From contig DHGL01000042.1 of NCBI GenBank assembly GCA_002402725.1, positions 11,577-26,355 of the forward strand: DNA of 14,779 nt, in the 5' to 3' direction. Both the position numbers and the translations under genes were made by a program. The notes under the pieces are model-generated. The model was not told the DNA's origin. It ran no database searches and saw only the letters and a list, made by a program, of their open reading frames with translations. Source of the stretch: Anaerolineaceae bacterium UBA4799 (GTDB lineage Bacteria > Chloroflexota > Anaerolineae > Anaerolineales > Anaerolineaceae). This document shows, piece by piece, positions 1 to 6,582 of the stretch (the stretch's first letter is position 1; each line of letters opens with the position of its first letter).

Positions 1-23
1 GGGCCGCTAGACGATGGGGGCAA

Positions 24-47
24 GTCACCGGATTTTATCACGGTGAC
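24..47. promoter_or_regulatory. Inverted repeat over the leftward -10 (possible operator)
   Basis: GTCACCG (24-30) and CGGTGAC (41-47) form a perfect 7+7 inverted repeat with a 10-bp centre. The centre contains the -10 box of the leftward promoter. A second, overlapping inverted pair is TGACA (44-48) and TGTCA (55-59), which covers the -35. A dyad placed on the -10 suits a repressor site, possibly for autoregulation of the unseen left gene. The binding protein is unknown. It is unlikely to be a terminator because no T-run follows on either strand. Confidence 0.4.
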
Positions 48-60
48 ATCCCAGTGTCAA
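32..60 (-). promoter_or_regulatory. Leftward sigma-70 promoter, out of the window
   Basis: Read on the minus strand, TTGACA (60-55) is followed after exactly 17 bases by TAAAAT (37-32). This is a near-consensus housekeeping promoter that would transcribe a gene beyond the left edge. No coding sequence for that gene is visible here. It points away from the promoter at 136-164, so this end of the window is a divergent intergenic region. Confidence 0.6.
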
Positions 61-135
61 CAAAGACCTAACACAAAGAAGCGCAATTTTAGAATGGTAT
101 GATTCCCCGGGGCATCGCTCCCCCGAGGCAATCAA

Positions 136-164
136 TTGACGAAAGCTGTCTGGCATGCTATTAT
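136..164 (+). promoter_or_regulatory. Sigma-70 promoter of the PIN/TRAM-cysS-rlmB operon
   Basis: TTGACG (136-141) and TATTAT (159-164) are separated by 17 bases. TGC directly before the -10 gives an extended -10 element (TG at 156-157). Transcription should begin near 171, leaving a leader of about 70 nt before the ATG at 243. The ribosome site of that first gene is AGGAG at 230-234, eight bases before the ATG. Confidence 0.65.
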
Positions 165-242
165 CTCTTTACATTATTCTTATCTATTCATTCCGGACGT
201 TAACAATTATTCATTCATTTTCATTTTGCAGGAGCATTTATT

Positions 243-1337
243 ATGTCAATCGATTTCATTTTTCGTATTATAGGGATGGTCATCCTGGCGGTTGTAGGGG
301 GAATGCTGGGCAATCAGTTTGGAGAAATTGCGAACACGACTCCAACCGCATCCACTTTACCGGTGGACCAGTATCGCTTTTTGTTCGGTTTGATAGGGGC
401 GTTATTCGGTCTCATCCTCACCCCATATTTCACCACCCATCCGGCGCGGGCGATTCGCAGCGCGCTGGCAAAGGCCACCACCCACGCGCTGGTGGCGTCT
501 TTACTTGGGCTGGTGGTGGGGCTAATTGTGGCTGCTTTGTTGGCTTTCCCCCTTTCTCTGCTGCCTGACCCATTCGGCAGTGTGCTGCCATTCGTGGGGG
601 TGGTCATTTTCGCCTACCTGGGAGTGGCCATTTTCAAGATGCGCCAGCAAGATATCTTCAGTTTCCTCTCCAACATGCGCGGCGGATCGGGGGTCGCAAC
701 CAGGGAAGGGGATTCTGGCGCGGGCTGGGTGGAAACCCGCGTTATCTTGCTGGATACCAGCGTGATTATCGATGGCCGTATTGCCGATATCTCCCGTACG
801 GGATTCCTGCCTGGCTCGCTGCTTATACCCCGCTTTGTGCTCAACGAATTGCAATACATTGCGGATTCTCCTGATAGCATGCGCCGACAGCGCGGTCGCC
901 GTGGCATGGAGGTGCTTGCCGCACTGCAGAAAGAACCCACCATTCCCGTGCGCATCAGTGATATCGATGTGGAAGGGGTGCGCGAGGTGGATGACAAGCT
1001 GGTGGTACTGGCGCGGCAGATGCGCTGTCCGATCCTTACCAACGACTATAATCTCAACCGCATTGCCGAATTGCAGGGTGTTACGGTATTGAACATCAAC
1101 GAACTGGCGAATGCGGTCAAATCAGTGCTCATTCCAGGTGAACTCATGACCGTGCAGGTCATCCAGGAAGGACGCGAAGCCGGGCAGGGCGTGGCTTACA
1201 TGGATGATGGCACGATGGTCGTGGTCGAGAACGGTCGTGATTACATGGATAAATCCATCCAGGTGATCGTCACCAAGGTGCTCCAAACCGCTGCCGGGCG
1301 TATGATCTTTGCCCGGCCAGATGAATCAGCGAATTAA
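243..1337 (+). CDS. PIN/TRAM-domain membrane protein (YacL type)
   Basis: This is a 364-residue protein with an N-terminal membrane part and a C-terminal nuclease-like part. About four hydrophobic segments lie at residues 5-28, 45-62, 82-102 and 113-132. A PIN domain spans roughly 166-290. Its expected acidic metal ligands are visible: D171 in LLDTS, E202 in NELQ, D250/D251 in VDDKL and D268 in TND. The last ~65 residues (about 297-358) fit a TRAM RNA-binding fold. PIN domains of this type are metal-dependent RNases; the substrate of the YacL group is not established. Start choice: the ATG has AGGAG eight bases upstream and a strong promoter further up. The gene sits 19 bp ahead of cysS, in the same order seen in many bacteria, where it lies near cysS and ispD/ispF. 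Family assignment is firm; function is inferred. Confidence 0.9.
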   Translation: MSIDFIFRIIGMVILAVVGGMLGNQFGEIANTTPTASTLPVDQYRFLFGLIGALFGLILTPYFTTHPARAIRSALAKATTHALVASLLGLVVGLIVAALLAFPLSLLPDPFGSVLPFVGVVIFAYLGVAIFKMRQQDIFSFLSNMRGGSGVATREGDSGAGWVETRVILLDTSVIIDGRIADISRTGFLPGSLLIPRFVLNELQYIADSPDSMRRQRGRRGMEVLAALQKEPTIPVRISDIDVEGVREVDDKLVVLARQMRCPILTNDYNLNRIAELQGVTVLNINELANAVKSVLIPGELMTVQVIQEGREAGQGVAYMDDGTMVVVENGRDYMDKSIQVIVTKVLQTAAGRMIFARPDESAN

Positions 1338-1356
1338 ACTCTATTCAGGATAACCC

Positions 1357-2751
1357 ATGAAAGTTTACAACACGCTATCCCGCAAAGTCGAGGAGTTCCA
1401 GACCCTCGAGCCCGGTAAAGTTAAAATGTATGTGTGCGGTCCAACCGTTTACGCAAAAGCCCACATCGGTCACGCCATGTCTGCCCTGGTCTTCGATATC
1501 ATCCGTCGTTACCTGGAGTATCGCGGATACGAAGTGCGCCATGTGATGAACTTCACGGATGTGGATGACAAGATCATCCTGCGTGCCCGTGAGAAAGGCA
1601 TGGATCCTTTCAAACTGGGCGAGATGTATATCCACGAGTTTGAGGAGCATCTGAAGGATTTCAACATCCTGCCGGCTACTGTAAACCCTCGCGCCACGCA
1701 GGAAATGGACCAGATAATCGCCATGATCCAGGGGCTGGTGGACAAAGAGTTCGCTTACGCCAAAGACGGCGATGTGTATTTCAGGGTGACCAGAGACAGC
1801 CAGTACGGCAAGCTCTCCGGCCGGCGCATCGATGACATGCAGTCCGGTTACCGTATTGAGGTGGATGAGCGTAAAGAACATCCCATGGATTTTGCCCTGT
1901 GGAAGGCTGCCAAACCTGGTGAGCCCGCCTGGGAAAGTCCCTGGGGAAAAGGCCGCCCCGGCTGGCATATCGAGTGCTCTGCCATGAACCTCAACCACCT
2001 GGGGGAGGAAATTGATATTCACGGCGGTGGCAATGACCTGATCTTCCCGCATCATGAGAACGAAATCGCCCAGAGTGAAAGCTTCACGGGAAAACAGTTC
2101 GCCCGCTTTTGGATTCACAACGGCATGCTGCAGTTGAGCGGCGAAAAAATGTCCAAATCGGTTGGCAACCTGGTGACCATTGAGGAATTCCTGGAAAACC
2201 ACCCGGCGGACGCATTGCGCATGCTGGTGCTCAATTCGGGTTACCGTAACCCGCTATCCTACTCTGATGAGATAGTGATGCAGGCAGAGAAAGCCATTGA
2301 GCGGTTGCGTTCGGGACTCAAACCCGCGCCGTCAGCCGCGCCAGGCGTGGCTCAGACTGTGCTGGAGAACCTGGCGCGCCAGGTGGAGGCGGCTGAAGTC
2401 GGGTTTGTACAATCCATGGACGATGATTTCAATTCAGCAGGCGCGCTGGCGTCGCTCTTTGACCTGGTGAGAGTCATCAACCAGACACGTGCGGAAGGCG
2501 CCACAGAAGTGCAGCTCGCCGCGGCGCAGCATAAGTTAAGCCTGCTCACCGCAGTGCTCGGGTTGAGCCTGGAAAAGGTTAACGAAGCCCATCAGGAAGT
2601 TGATGGTTTTGTGAACCTGCTCATCGAAATCCGGCATGACCTGCGCGCCAACAAGCTTTGGGAACTTTCTGACAAAGTACGCGACCAGCTCGCAGCACTG
2701 GGGGTGGTGCTCGAGGACGGTAAGGAAGGTACATCCTGGCACTGGAAATGA
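1357..2751 (+). CDS. cysS: Cysteinyl-tRNA synthetase
   Basis: This class I aminoacyl-tRNA synthetase charges tRNA-Cys with cysteine using ATP, in the cytoplasm. At 464 residues it has the usual family length. The HIGH signature is H36-I-G-H39 and KMSKS is K264-S268. The catalytic zinc ligands that bind the cysteine thiol match the E. coli pattern: C27, C207, H232 and E236 (in PHHENE). FTDVDDK near 66-72 and WHIECSAM at 203-210 are further family blocks. The C-terminal ~150 residues form the DALR-type helical anticodon domain. The start ATG has AGGA at 1347-1350. It is the second gene of the operon, 19 bp after the PIN/TRAM gene and 7 bp before rlmB. Nothing is missing or odd. Confidence 0.98.
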   Translation: MKVYNTLSRKVEEFQTLEPGKVKMYVCGPTVYAKAHIGHAMSALVFDIIRRYLEYRGYEVRHVMNFTDVDDKIILRAREKGMDPFKLGEMYIHEFEEHLKDFNILPATVNPRATQEMDQIIAMIQGLVDKEFAYAKDGDVYFRVTRDSQYGKLSGRRIDDMQSGYRIEVDERKEHPMDFALWKAAKPGEPAWESPWGKGRPGWHIECSAMNLNHLGEEIDIHGGGNDLIFPHHENEIAQSESFTGKQFARFWIHNGMLQLSGEKMSKSVGNLVTIEEFLENHPADALRMLVLNSGYRNPLSYSDEIVMQAEKAIERLRSGLKPAPSAAPGVAQTVLENLARQVEAAEVGFVQSMDDDFNSAGALASLFDLVRVINQTRAEGATEVQLAAAQHKLSLLTAVLGLSLEKVNEAHQEVDGFVNLLIEIRHDLRANKLWELSDKVRDQLAALGVVLEDGKEGTSWHWK

Positions 2752-2758
2752 CCAGTAA

Positions 2759-3496
2759 ATGAAAGAATGGATCACGGGACGCAACCCGGTCATGGAAGTG
2801 ATGCAGGCGAAACGCCGCCAGGTGTTTCGCCTGTTGCTGGCATCCGGGGTAGAGGATAAAGGAAGGATCGCCGAAATGCTGCGCGTAGCCGCGATGGCGA
2901 AAATACCGGTCGAACGGGTCGCGCGTGAACGGTTCGAGCGACTTGGCGATAACCCGCAGGGGGTCGCCGCCGAGGTCAGCGCTTACCCCTATGTGGAACT
3001 ATACGATATCCTTGACCTGGCGATGGAAAGAAACGAAGCTTTGTTTGTTCTGGCGCTGGATGTCATTCAGAATCCTCAAAATTTAGGCACCTTGCTGCGC
3101 AGCGCTGAAGCCGCCGGGGTGCACGGGGTCATTATCCCGCAGCACCGCGCCGCCGAGGTGACTCCGGCCGTGGTCTCCGCTTCGGCAGGCGCTTCAGAGC
3201 ACATGCTTATCACGCGGGGTAACATCACCCGCAGCCTCGAGCAGCTAAAAGAAGTCGGCGCCTGGGTGGTCGGGCTGGAGGAAGGTGGAGATTATCCATC
3301 CGATATCCCCTTTACCGGTCCGATAGCCGTCGTGGTGGGGAATGAAGGGGAGGGGATGCGCGCGCTGGTACGGCAGCATTGTGACTATATTCTCAGCCTG
3401 CCCATGCGCGGGCATATCGAGTCGATTAATGCCGCGGTCGCCGGATCGATCGTGCTATACCAGGTGCTGCTCGCGCGCCAGAAAGCCTCGGGCTGA
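2759..3496 (+). CDS. rlmB: SpoU/TrmH-family rRNA 2'-O-methyltransferase (RlmB type)
   Basis: This is a SAM-dependent ribose methyltransferase of 245 residues. By family it would methylate G2251 of 23S rRNA. The N-terminal substrate-binding domain begins with GRNPVMEVM (residues 7-15), as in RlmB. The trefoil-knot SPOUT domain shows all three motifs: NPQNLGTLLRSAEAAG (105-120), VVGNEGEGM (192-200) and LPMRGHIESINAAVAGSI (214-231). The start lies 7 bp after the cysS stop with no clear Shine-Dalgarno, so translation is probably coupled to cysS. SpoU membership is certain. RlmB rather than another TrmH paralogue (for example TsnR-like) rests on the N-terminal domain and on its place next to cysS, a common arrangement. 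Confidence 0.88.
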   Translation: MKEWITGRNPVMEVMQAKRRQVFRLLLASGVEDKGRIAEMLRVAAMAKIPVERVARERFERLGDNPQGVAAEVSAYPYVELYDILDLAMERNEALFVLALDVIQNPQNLGTLLRSAEAAGVHGVIIPQHRAAEVTPAVVSASAGASEHMLITRGNITRSLEQLKEVGAWVVGLEEGGDYPSDIPFTGPIAVVVGNEGEGMRALVRQHCDYILSLPMRGHIESINAAVAGSIVLYQVLLARQKASG

Positions 3497-3730
3497 GCAT
3501 GTTGTTCCGTACCTTTGTGTTTGTTCTTTTACTGGAAGCGGGTTTTTATTGTGCGCGTAAGTTTTGAGGCAGCCGGTTAACCCGGTCGCTGATGTCTTTG
3601 TTGGTCATCTTTTTTGGTAGCGTTCTTCGTTCCTGGCAAGAAGTTATCGGCGCTATTCGGCTACTCGATGTACCTGACACTTATCCTCCTCGGCTTCGCG
3701 ACTGGCATACTTGCCGGTCTCAGCATCAGT
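3497..3730. other. Intergenic region between converging operons
   Basis: About 230 bp lie between the rlmB stop and the terminator of the opposing serS operon. The stretch is T-rich on the plus strand. A weak hairpin (CAGC...GCTG with an inner CGG/CCG, about 3570-3593) followed by T-rich sequence to 3615 may end the rlmB operon, but it has a bulge and is not convincing. A 22-codon hydrophobic ORF at 3499-3567 is discussed as a finding. No other gene is supported. Confidence 0.4.
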
Positions 3731-3769
3731 ATTAAGAAACTGGAACAGGCGCATTGGGCTGTTCCAGTT
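3731..3769 (-). terminator. Rho-independent terminator of the serS-DUF456 operon
   Basis: AACTGGAACAG (3738-3748) and CTGTTCCAGTT (3759-3769) form a perfect 11-bp stem with a 10-nt loop. Read on the minus strand the stem is followed by TTTCTTAAT (3739-3731, starting within the stem base), a usable U-tract. It sits 24 bp beyond the stop of the DUF456 gene on the same strand. On the plus strand the stem is followed by CTGCAG, so it is not symmetric. Confidence 0.75.
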
Positions 3770-3792
3770 CTGCAGCAGTCGAAAGAACCTGA

Positions 3793-4293
3793 TTAAAGCC
3801 AGAGTACCCAGACCACCCATAATCCGATCATCAACACGCCGATGCCCAGGCGGGTGATCACGGCGAAACCGCAGCCTTTGAGGATACCCCCTGCGGATTT
3901 TACCCCTTCCTTCAAGTCGCGCTTGCGAATCCATTCCACGATCAGAATGCTCACCGCGGCAAATAACAATCCGCCAAATGGTGGCAGGATGAAAGTACCG
4001 GCGATGCCGGCTACCACGGCCACGACCACTGACACCCAACTGGCGCCGGTCTTCTTGGCTTCAGCGCCCATGAACAGGTTGTCGATCAGGCTGCCCCCCA
4101 CCATCAGCACCGTGATTACCGCGAAGAGAATGCCAGTGGAAAGCGAAAAGCCGGTGACAACACCGTAGGCGAGAATGGCCAGCCAGATGATAGTGAGCCC
4201 GGGGATAATGTAAAGCATCAGTCCGAGCAGACCGATACCCATAATCACCGCGAGCACAGGTATGAACCAGGAGGAATTAGCGATGGCTTCCAT
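3793..4293 (-). CDS. DUF456-family membrane protein
   Basis: This is a hydrophobic 166-residue protein with about four membrane segments, at residues 9-48 (likely a pair), 52-70, 86-120 (a glycine-rich pair) and 145-165. Family landmarks are PGLTIIWLAI near 31-40, DNLFMGAEAKKTGAS at 71-85, the glycine-rich GIAGTFILPPFGGLLFA at 96-112 and the following E120 with RKRD. Its function is unknown; DUF456 proteins are small integral membrane proteins of bacteria. The ATG lies 3 bp after the serS stop with no obvious Shine-Dalgarno, so it is probably translated by coupling to serS and would share the T-box control. A terminator follows. Family call is good; no role is claimed. Confidence 0.85.
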   Translation of the reverse strand: MEAIANSSWFIPVLAVIMGIGLLGLMLYIIPGLTIIWLAILAYGVVTGFSLSTGILFAVITVLMVGGSLIDNLFMGAEAKKTGASWVSVVVAVVAGIAGTFILPPFGGLLFAAVSILIVEWIRKRDLKEGVKSAGGILKGCGFAVITRLGIGVLMIGLWVVWVLWL

Positions 4294-4296
4294 AAT

Positions 4297-5565
4297 TTAT
4301 GGGATCACTTCCAGTCCGCCCATCCAGGGCAGCAACACTTCCGGCACCTTGATTCTGCCGTCTGCCATTTGATTGTTTTCCAGCACTGCGATGAGCGTGC
4401 GTGGCATACCCAATCCGGAGCCGTTCAGTGTGTGTACCAGGCGGTTGCGCCCACCGTCAACGGGTTTATACTTGATATTGGCGCGACGTGCCTGAAAGTC
4501 TTTCACATTAGAAACGGATGAAACTTCCAACCACTCCCCGCAGCCAGCTGCCCACACCTCGAGGTCGTAGGTGATGACTGAATTAAATCCCAGGTCGCCT
4601 GTACAGAGTTGCTTCACGCGATAGGGTAATCCTAACAACGCGCAAGTTTCCTCTGCGTCTGCGAGCATTTTCTGTAGTTCATTCATCGATTCTTCCGGAG
4701 TGCAGTAGATGTACATTTCCACCTTATCGAACTGATGCCCGCGCTTAATACCACGCACATCCCTCCCGGCGCTCATCTTCTCGCGTCTGAAGCATGGGGT
4801 GTAAGCGGTGAAGCGCTGTGGCAGGCTGGTTTCATCCAGCACCTCTTCGCGGTACATGCCGGTAAGCGGAACCTCCGCGGTCGGCACCATCCACAGGTCT
4901 TCTTCAATGTCGTGGTAGAGGTTGTCCACGAACTTGGGCAGTTGCCCGGCGGCGTAAAGCGTTTCAGCTTTGACCATGAAAGGTGTGTACCGTTCCGTGT
5001 AGCCCTGGCGTGAGTGCAGGTCAAGCATCCAGGCGATGAGCGCGCGCTGCAGGCGGGCAGCCGCGCCGTTTAAGACATAGAAACGTGAGCCGGTCAGTTT
5101 TACCCCGCGGTCAAAATCGATCAATCCCATCCTTGGTCCCAGTTCCCAGTGCGGCAGGGGGGCAAAATTGAACTCAGGCAGCGATCCGTGTGTACGTAGC
5201 ACGATATTCTCGTTCTCGTCTTTTCCGACAGGCGTGGAAGGATCCGGCAGGTTGGGGATGGTTGCCAGCAACGCCTGCAGTCCCTCATCCACTTCTTTCG
5301 AGGTTTCATCAAGTTTTGCGATTTCTTCTCCCACAGAACGCATCGCATCGATTTTTTCCTGCCTGGCGGCGGGGTCTTTAACCTGGCTGATTTCCTTGGA
5401 GACGGCGTTACGCTGGGCTTTGAGATTTTCCACCTTTACCAGCAGGCTGCGCCGTTCAGCGTCTAATGTAATCAACTTATCAACCACACTGCTGTCCATC
5501 TGCCGGTCGGTTAATGCCTTTCGCAGCACCTCGGGTTGTTCACGTATGAAATTGATGTCTAACAT
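4297..5565 (-). CDS. serS: Seryl-tRNA synthetase
   Basis: This class II synthetase charges tRNA-Ser (and tRNA-Sec where present) with serine. It has 422 residues, normal for bacterial SerRS. Residues 1-110 form the charged N-terminal coiled-coil arm that grips the long variable arm of tRNA-Ser; its tip is around 45-70. The serine-binding TAE is 229-231. Motif 2 is at about 251-284 (TAYTPCFRREKMSAGRD, then HQFDKVEMY). Motif 3 is NGSGLGMPRTLIAVLENNQ (381-399). The start ATG has GAGGTG six bases upstream, at the end of a T-box leader. Expression should therefore rise when tRNA-Ser is uncharged. It is followed 3 bp later by a DUF456 gene. Confidence 0.98.
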   Translation of the reverse strand: MLDINFIREQPEVLRKALTDRQMDSSVVDKLITLDAERRSLLVKVENLKAQRNAVSKEISQVKDPAARQEKIDAMRSVGEEIAKLDETSKEVDEGLQALLATIPNLPDPSTPVGKDENENIVLRTHGSLPEFNFAPLPHWELGPRMGLIDFDRGVKLTGSRFYVLNGAAARLQRALIAWMLDLHSRQGYTERYTPFMVKAETLYAAGQLPKFVDNLYHDIEEDLWMVPTAEVPLTGMYREEVLDETSLPQRFTAYTPCFRREKMSAGRDVRGIKRGHQFDKVEMYIYCTPEESMNELQKMLADAEETCALLGLPYRVKQLCTGDLGFNSVITYDLEVWAAGCGEWLEVSSVSNVKDFQARRANIKYKPVDGGRNRLVHTLNGSGLGMPRTLIAVLENNQMADGRIKVPEVLLPWMGGLEVIP

Positions 5566-5835
5566 GTTGCACCTCGTTATTAAAGAATGACGCCCTCATC
5601 CGTTGCGCAGGACGAGAGGCGCGCTCGTGGTGCCACCTGCTTTTGCTCCCCTGGGGGAACCTCTTTGTGGTGCTAACGGTACCACCGTTCTCCTTACGGC
5701 ACATTGGCCCCTGCGGAGACGACCTGCCCGGTAAGGGCAATCGGGTTGGAATTTGCCGTATGTACCTGCCGCTTTTCATCAGGCAGCGGCTCTCTGGAAG
5801 GATTCGTCAGGCAGTGGTACCCGAGTTGGTCTTGT
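5566..5835 (-). ncRNA. T-box leader of serS, serine (UCC) specifier
   Basis: The ~270-nt leader shows the T-box parts in order. Stem I has a base helix TCGGGT/ACCCGA (5824-5819 with 5746-5741), a second helix TGCC/GGCA, the conserved AGAGAG (about 5796-5791) and a distal helix GCCGC/GCGGC. The 3' side of the specifier loop reads AATTCCA, with TCC (5750-5748) as the specifier codon, a serine codon read by tRNA-Ser(GGA). Stem II pairs CCTTAC with GTAAGG (5736-5731 and 5697-5692). The antiterminator is GCAGG, bulge TGGCACC (5635-5629), ACGAG, loop, CTCGT, CCTGC (5640-5607). All helices pair perfectly. Uncharged tRNA-Ser should pair its NCCA end with the bulge and allow serS expression. Confidence is high for the class; exact stem borders were drawn by eye. 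Confidence 0.92.
5580..5621 (-). terminator. T-box terminator competing with the antiterminator
   Basis: On the minus strand CGCCTCTCGTCC (5621-5610) pairs with GGATGAGGGCG (5601-5591) through 11 pairs with one bulged C and two G-U pairs, closing an 8-nt loop. The 5' arm uses the same CTCGTCC bases that the antiterminator needs, so the two folds exclude each other. The following TCATTCTTTAAT is only moderately U-rich, so termination may be incomplete. The serS ribosome site lies just downstream. Confidence 0.75.
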
Positions 5836-5841
5836 GAGGTG

Positions 5842-5869
5842 ATTATACCTTGCACCTAAAGGCTGTCAA
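5842..5869 (-). promoter_or_regulatory. serS T-box promoter
   Basis: TTGACA (5869-5864) and TATAAT (5847-5842) on the minus strand are separated by 16 bases. Both hexamers match consensus perfectly. Transcription should begin near 5835 and enter T-box stem I directly. The promoter is back to back with the one for the sigma factor operon. Confidence 0.85.
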
Positions 5870-5908
5870 GAACACCCCCAATAGCTGAGAGACGACATTG
5901 GTGAGAAC

Positions 5909-5936
5909 TTGATTATATAGAACGAATAAATAGAAT
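5909..5936 (+). promoter_or_regulatory. Candidate promoter of the sigma/anti-sigma/NUDIX operon
   Basis: TTGATT (5909-5914) and TAGAAT (5931-5936) are 16 bases apart. This promoter would start transcription near 5943, after the ATG at 5935, and so favours the ATG at 5974 as the real start of the sigma gene. A second possible -10, TACAAT at 5959-5964, has no good -35; it would give an almost leaderless message beginning near the ATG at 5974. The sequence does not decide between them. No typical ECF-type autoregulated promoter (GGAAC with a CGTC box) was recognised. Confidence 0.45.
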
Positions 5937-5973
5937 GATTGAATATGACTATTTGCGTTACAATAAATTGATC

Positions 5974-6582
5974 ATGGACGAACGTGCTTTGGTCGCTGAT
6001 GCCCTGCAAGGGGACGTGGACGCTTTCAACCGCCTGGTGCTGGCATACCAGGACATGGCCTTCAACGTCGCTTGCCGCATGCTGACCGATGAAGACCTGG
6101 CGGCGGACGCGGTACAAAACGCCTTCCTCTCTGCTTACCGCAACCTGCGTGCTTATCGCGGTGGTTCATTCAAAGCCTGGGTGATGCGCATGGTTACCAA
6201 TGGCTGCTATGATGAATTACGCCGTCAGAAGCGCCGCCCTACTATTCCGCTTGAACCTATCAATCCCGAAGACGGCGAGGAGATGGAATCCGCTGATTGG
6301 CTGGCTTCCGATGACCCCCAGCCTGAACAGGCTTTCGATCAGGCTGAACTTGAACACGCGCTGCAGCACTGCCTTGAAACCCTGCCGCCTGAGTTCCGCG
6401 CGGTGGTGGTGCTGGTGGATGTACAGGGTTTGGATTACGACGAGGTCTCAAGTTCTGTGCGTATGCCGCTCGGGACGGTGAAGAGCCGCCTGGCGCGCGC
6501 CCGCTTGAAGTTGCGCGATTGCCTGCAGCAGTATCAGGAACTTCTGCCTGCGCAATTTCGTCTTACTGGTGGAGCACGCTGA
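5974..6582 (+). CDS. ECF-type RNA polymerase sigma factor
   Basis: From the ATG at 5974 this is a 202-residue sigma-70 family factor with only regions 2 and 4, the group 4 (ECF) layout. Region 2 covers about 24-88 (AYQDMAFNVACRM, then DAVQNAFLSAYRNL and the -10-reading helix FKAWVMRMVTNGCYDELRRQKRR). An acidic linker follows at about 98-125. Region 4 covers 128-182 with a helix-turn-helix near 154-174 (DYDEVSSSVRMPLGTVKSRLARAR). An in-frame ATG at 5935 would add 13 residues unlike the family start, and it lies ahead of the likely transcription start. No Shine-Dalgarno precedes 5974. The stop overlaps the anti-sigma start by one base (TGATG), so the two are co-translated. It probably redirects polymerase after an envelope signal. 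Confidence 0.9.
   Translation: MDERALVADALQGDVDAFNRLVLAYQDMAFNVACRMLTDEDLAADAVQNAFLSAYRNLRAYRGGSFKAWVMRMVTNGCYDELRRQKRRPTIPLEPINPEDGEEMESADWLASDDPQPEQAFDQAELEHALQHCLETLPPEFRAVVVLVDVQGLDYDEVSSSVRMPLGTVKSRLARARLKLRDCLQQYQELLPAQFRLTGGAR

Noticed and set aside
105..128. Hairpin CCCCGGGG/CCCCGAGG as a terminator
   Set aside because: It has one mismatch, no U-tract on either strand, and lies between two divergent promoters where no transcript should end.
1375..2202. Minus-strand ORF of 275 codons inside cysS
   Set aside because: It is wholly inside the certain cysS gene and has no family features.
3614..3796. Plus-strand ORF (TTG start, or ATG at 3668) with a hydrophobic segment
   Set aside because: Its second half runs through the perfect terminator hairpin of the opposing operon and into the end of the DUF456 gene, and it has no ribosome site. 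The membrane-like part alone is weak evidence.
5566..5835. Tandem T-box, because TGGNACC occurs twice
   Set aside because: Only one stem I with a specifier loop and one full antiterminator/terminator pair can be drawn; the second motif sits in a stem III-like fold.
5935..5973. Upstream ATG for the sigma factor
   Set aside because: It lies in or before the -10 region of the candidate promoter, and the 13 extra residues do not resemble the start of ECF factors.
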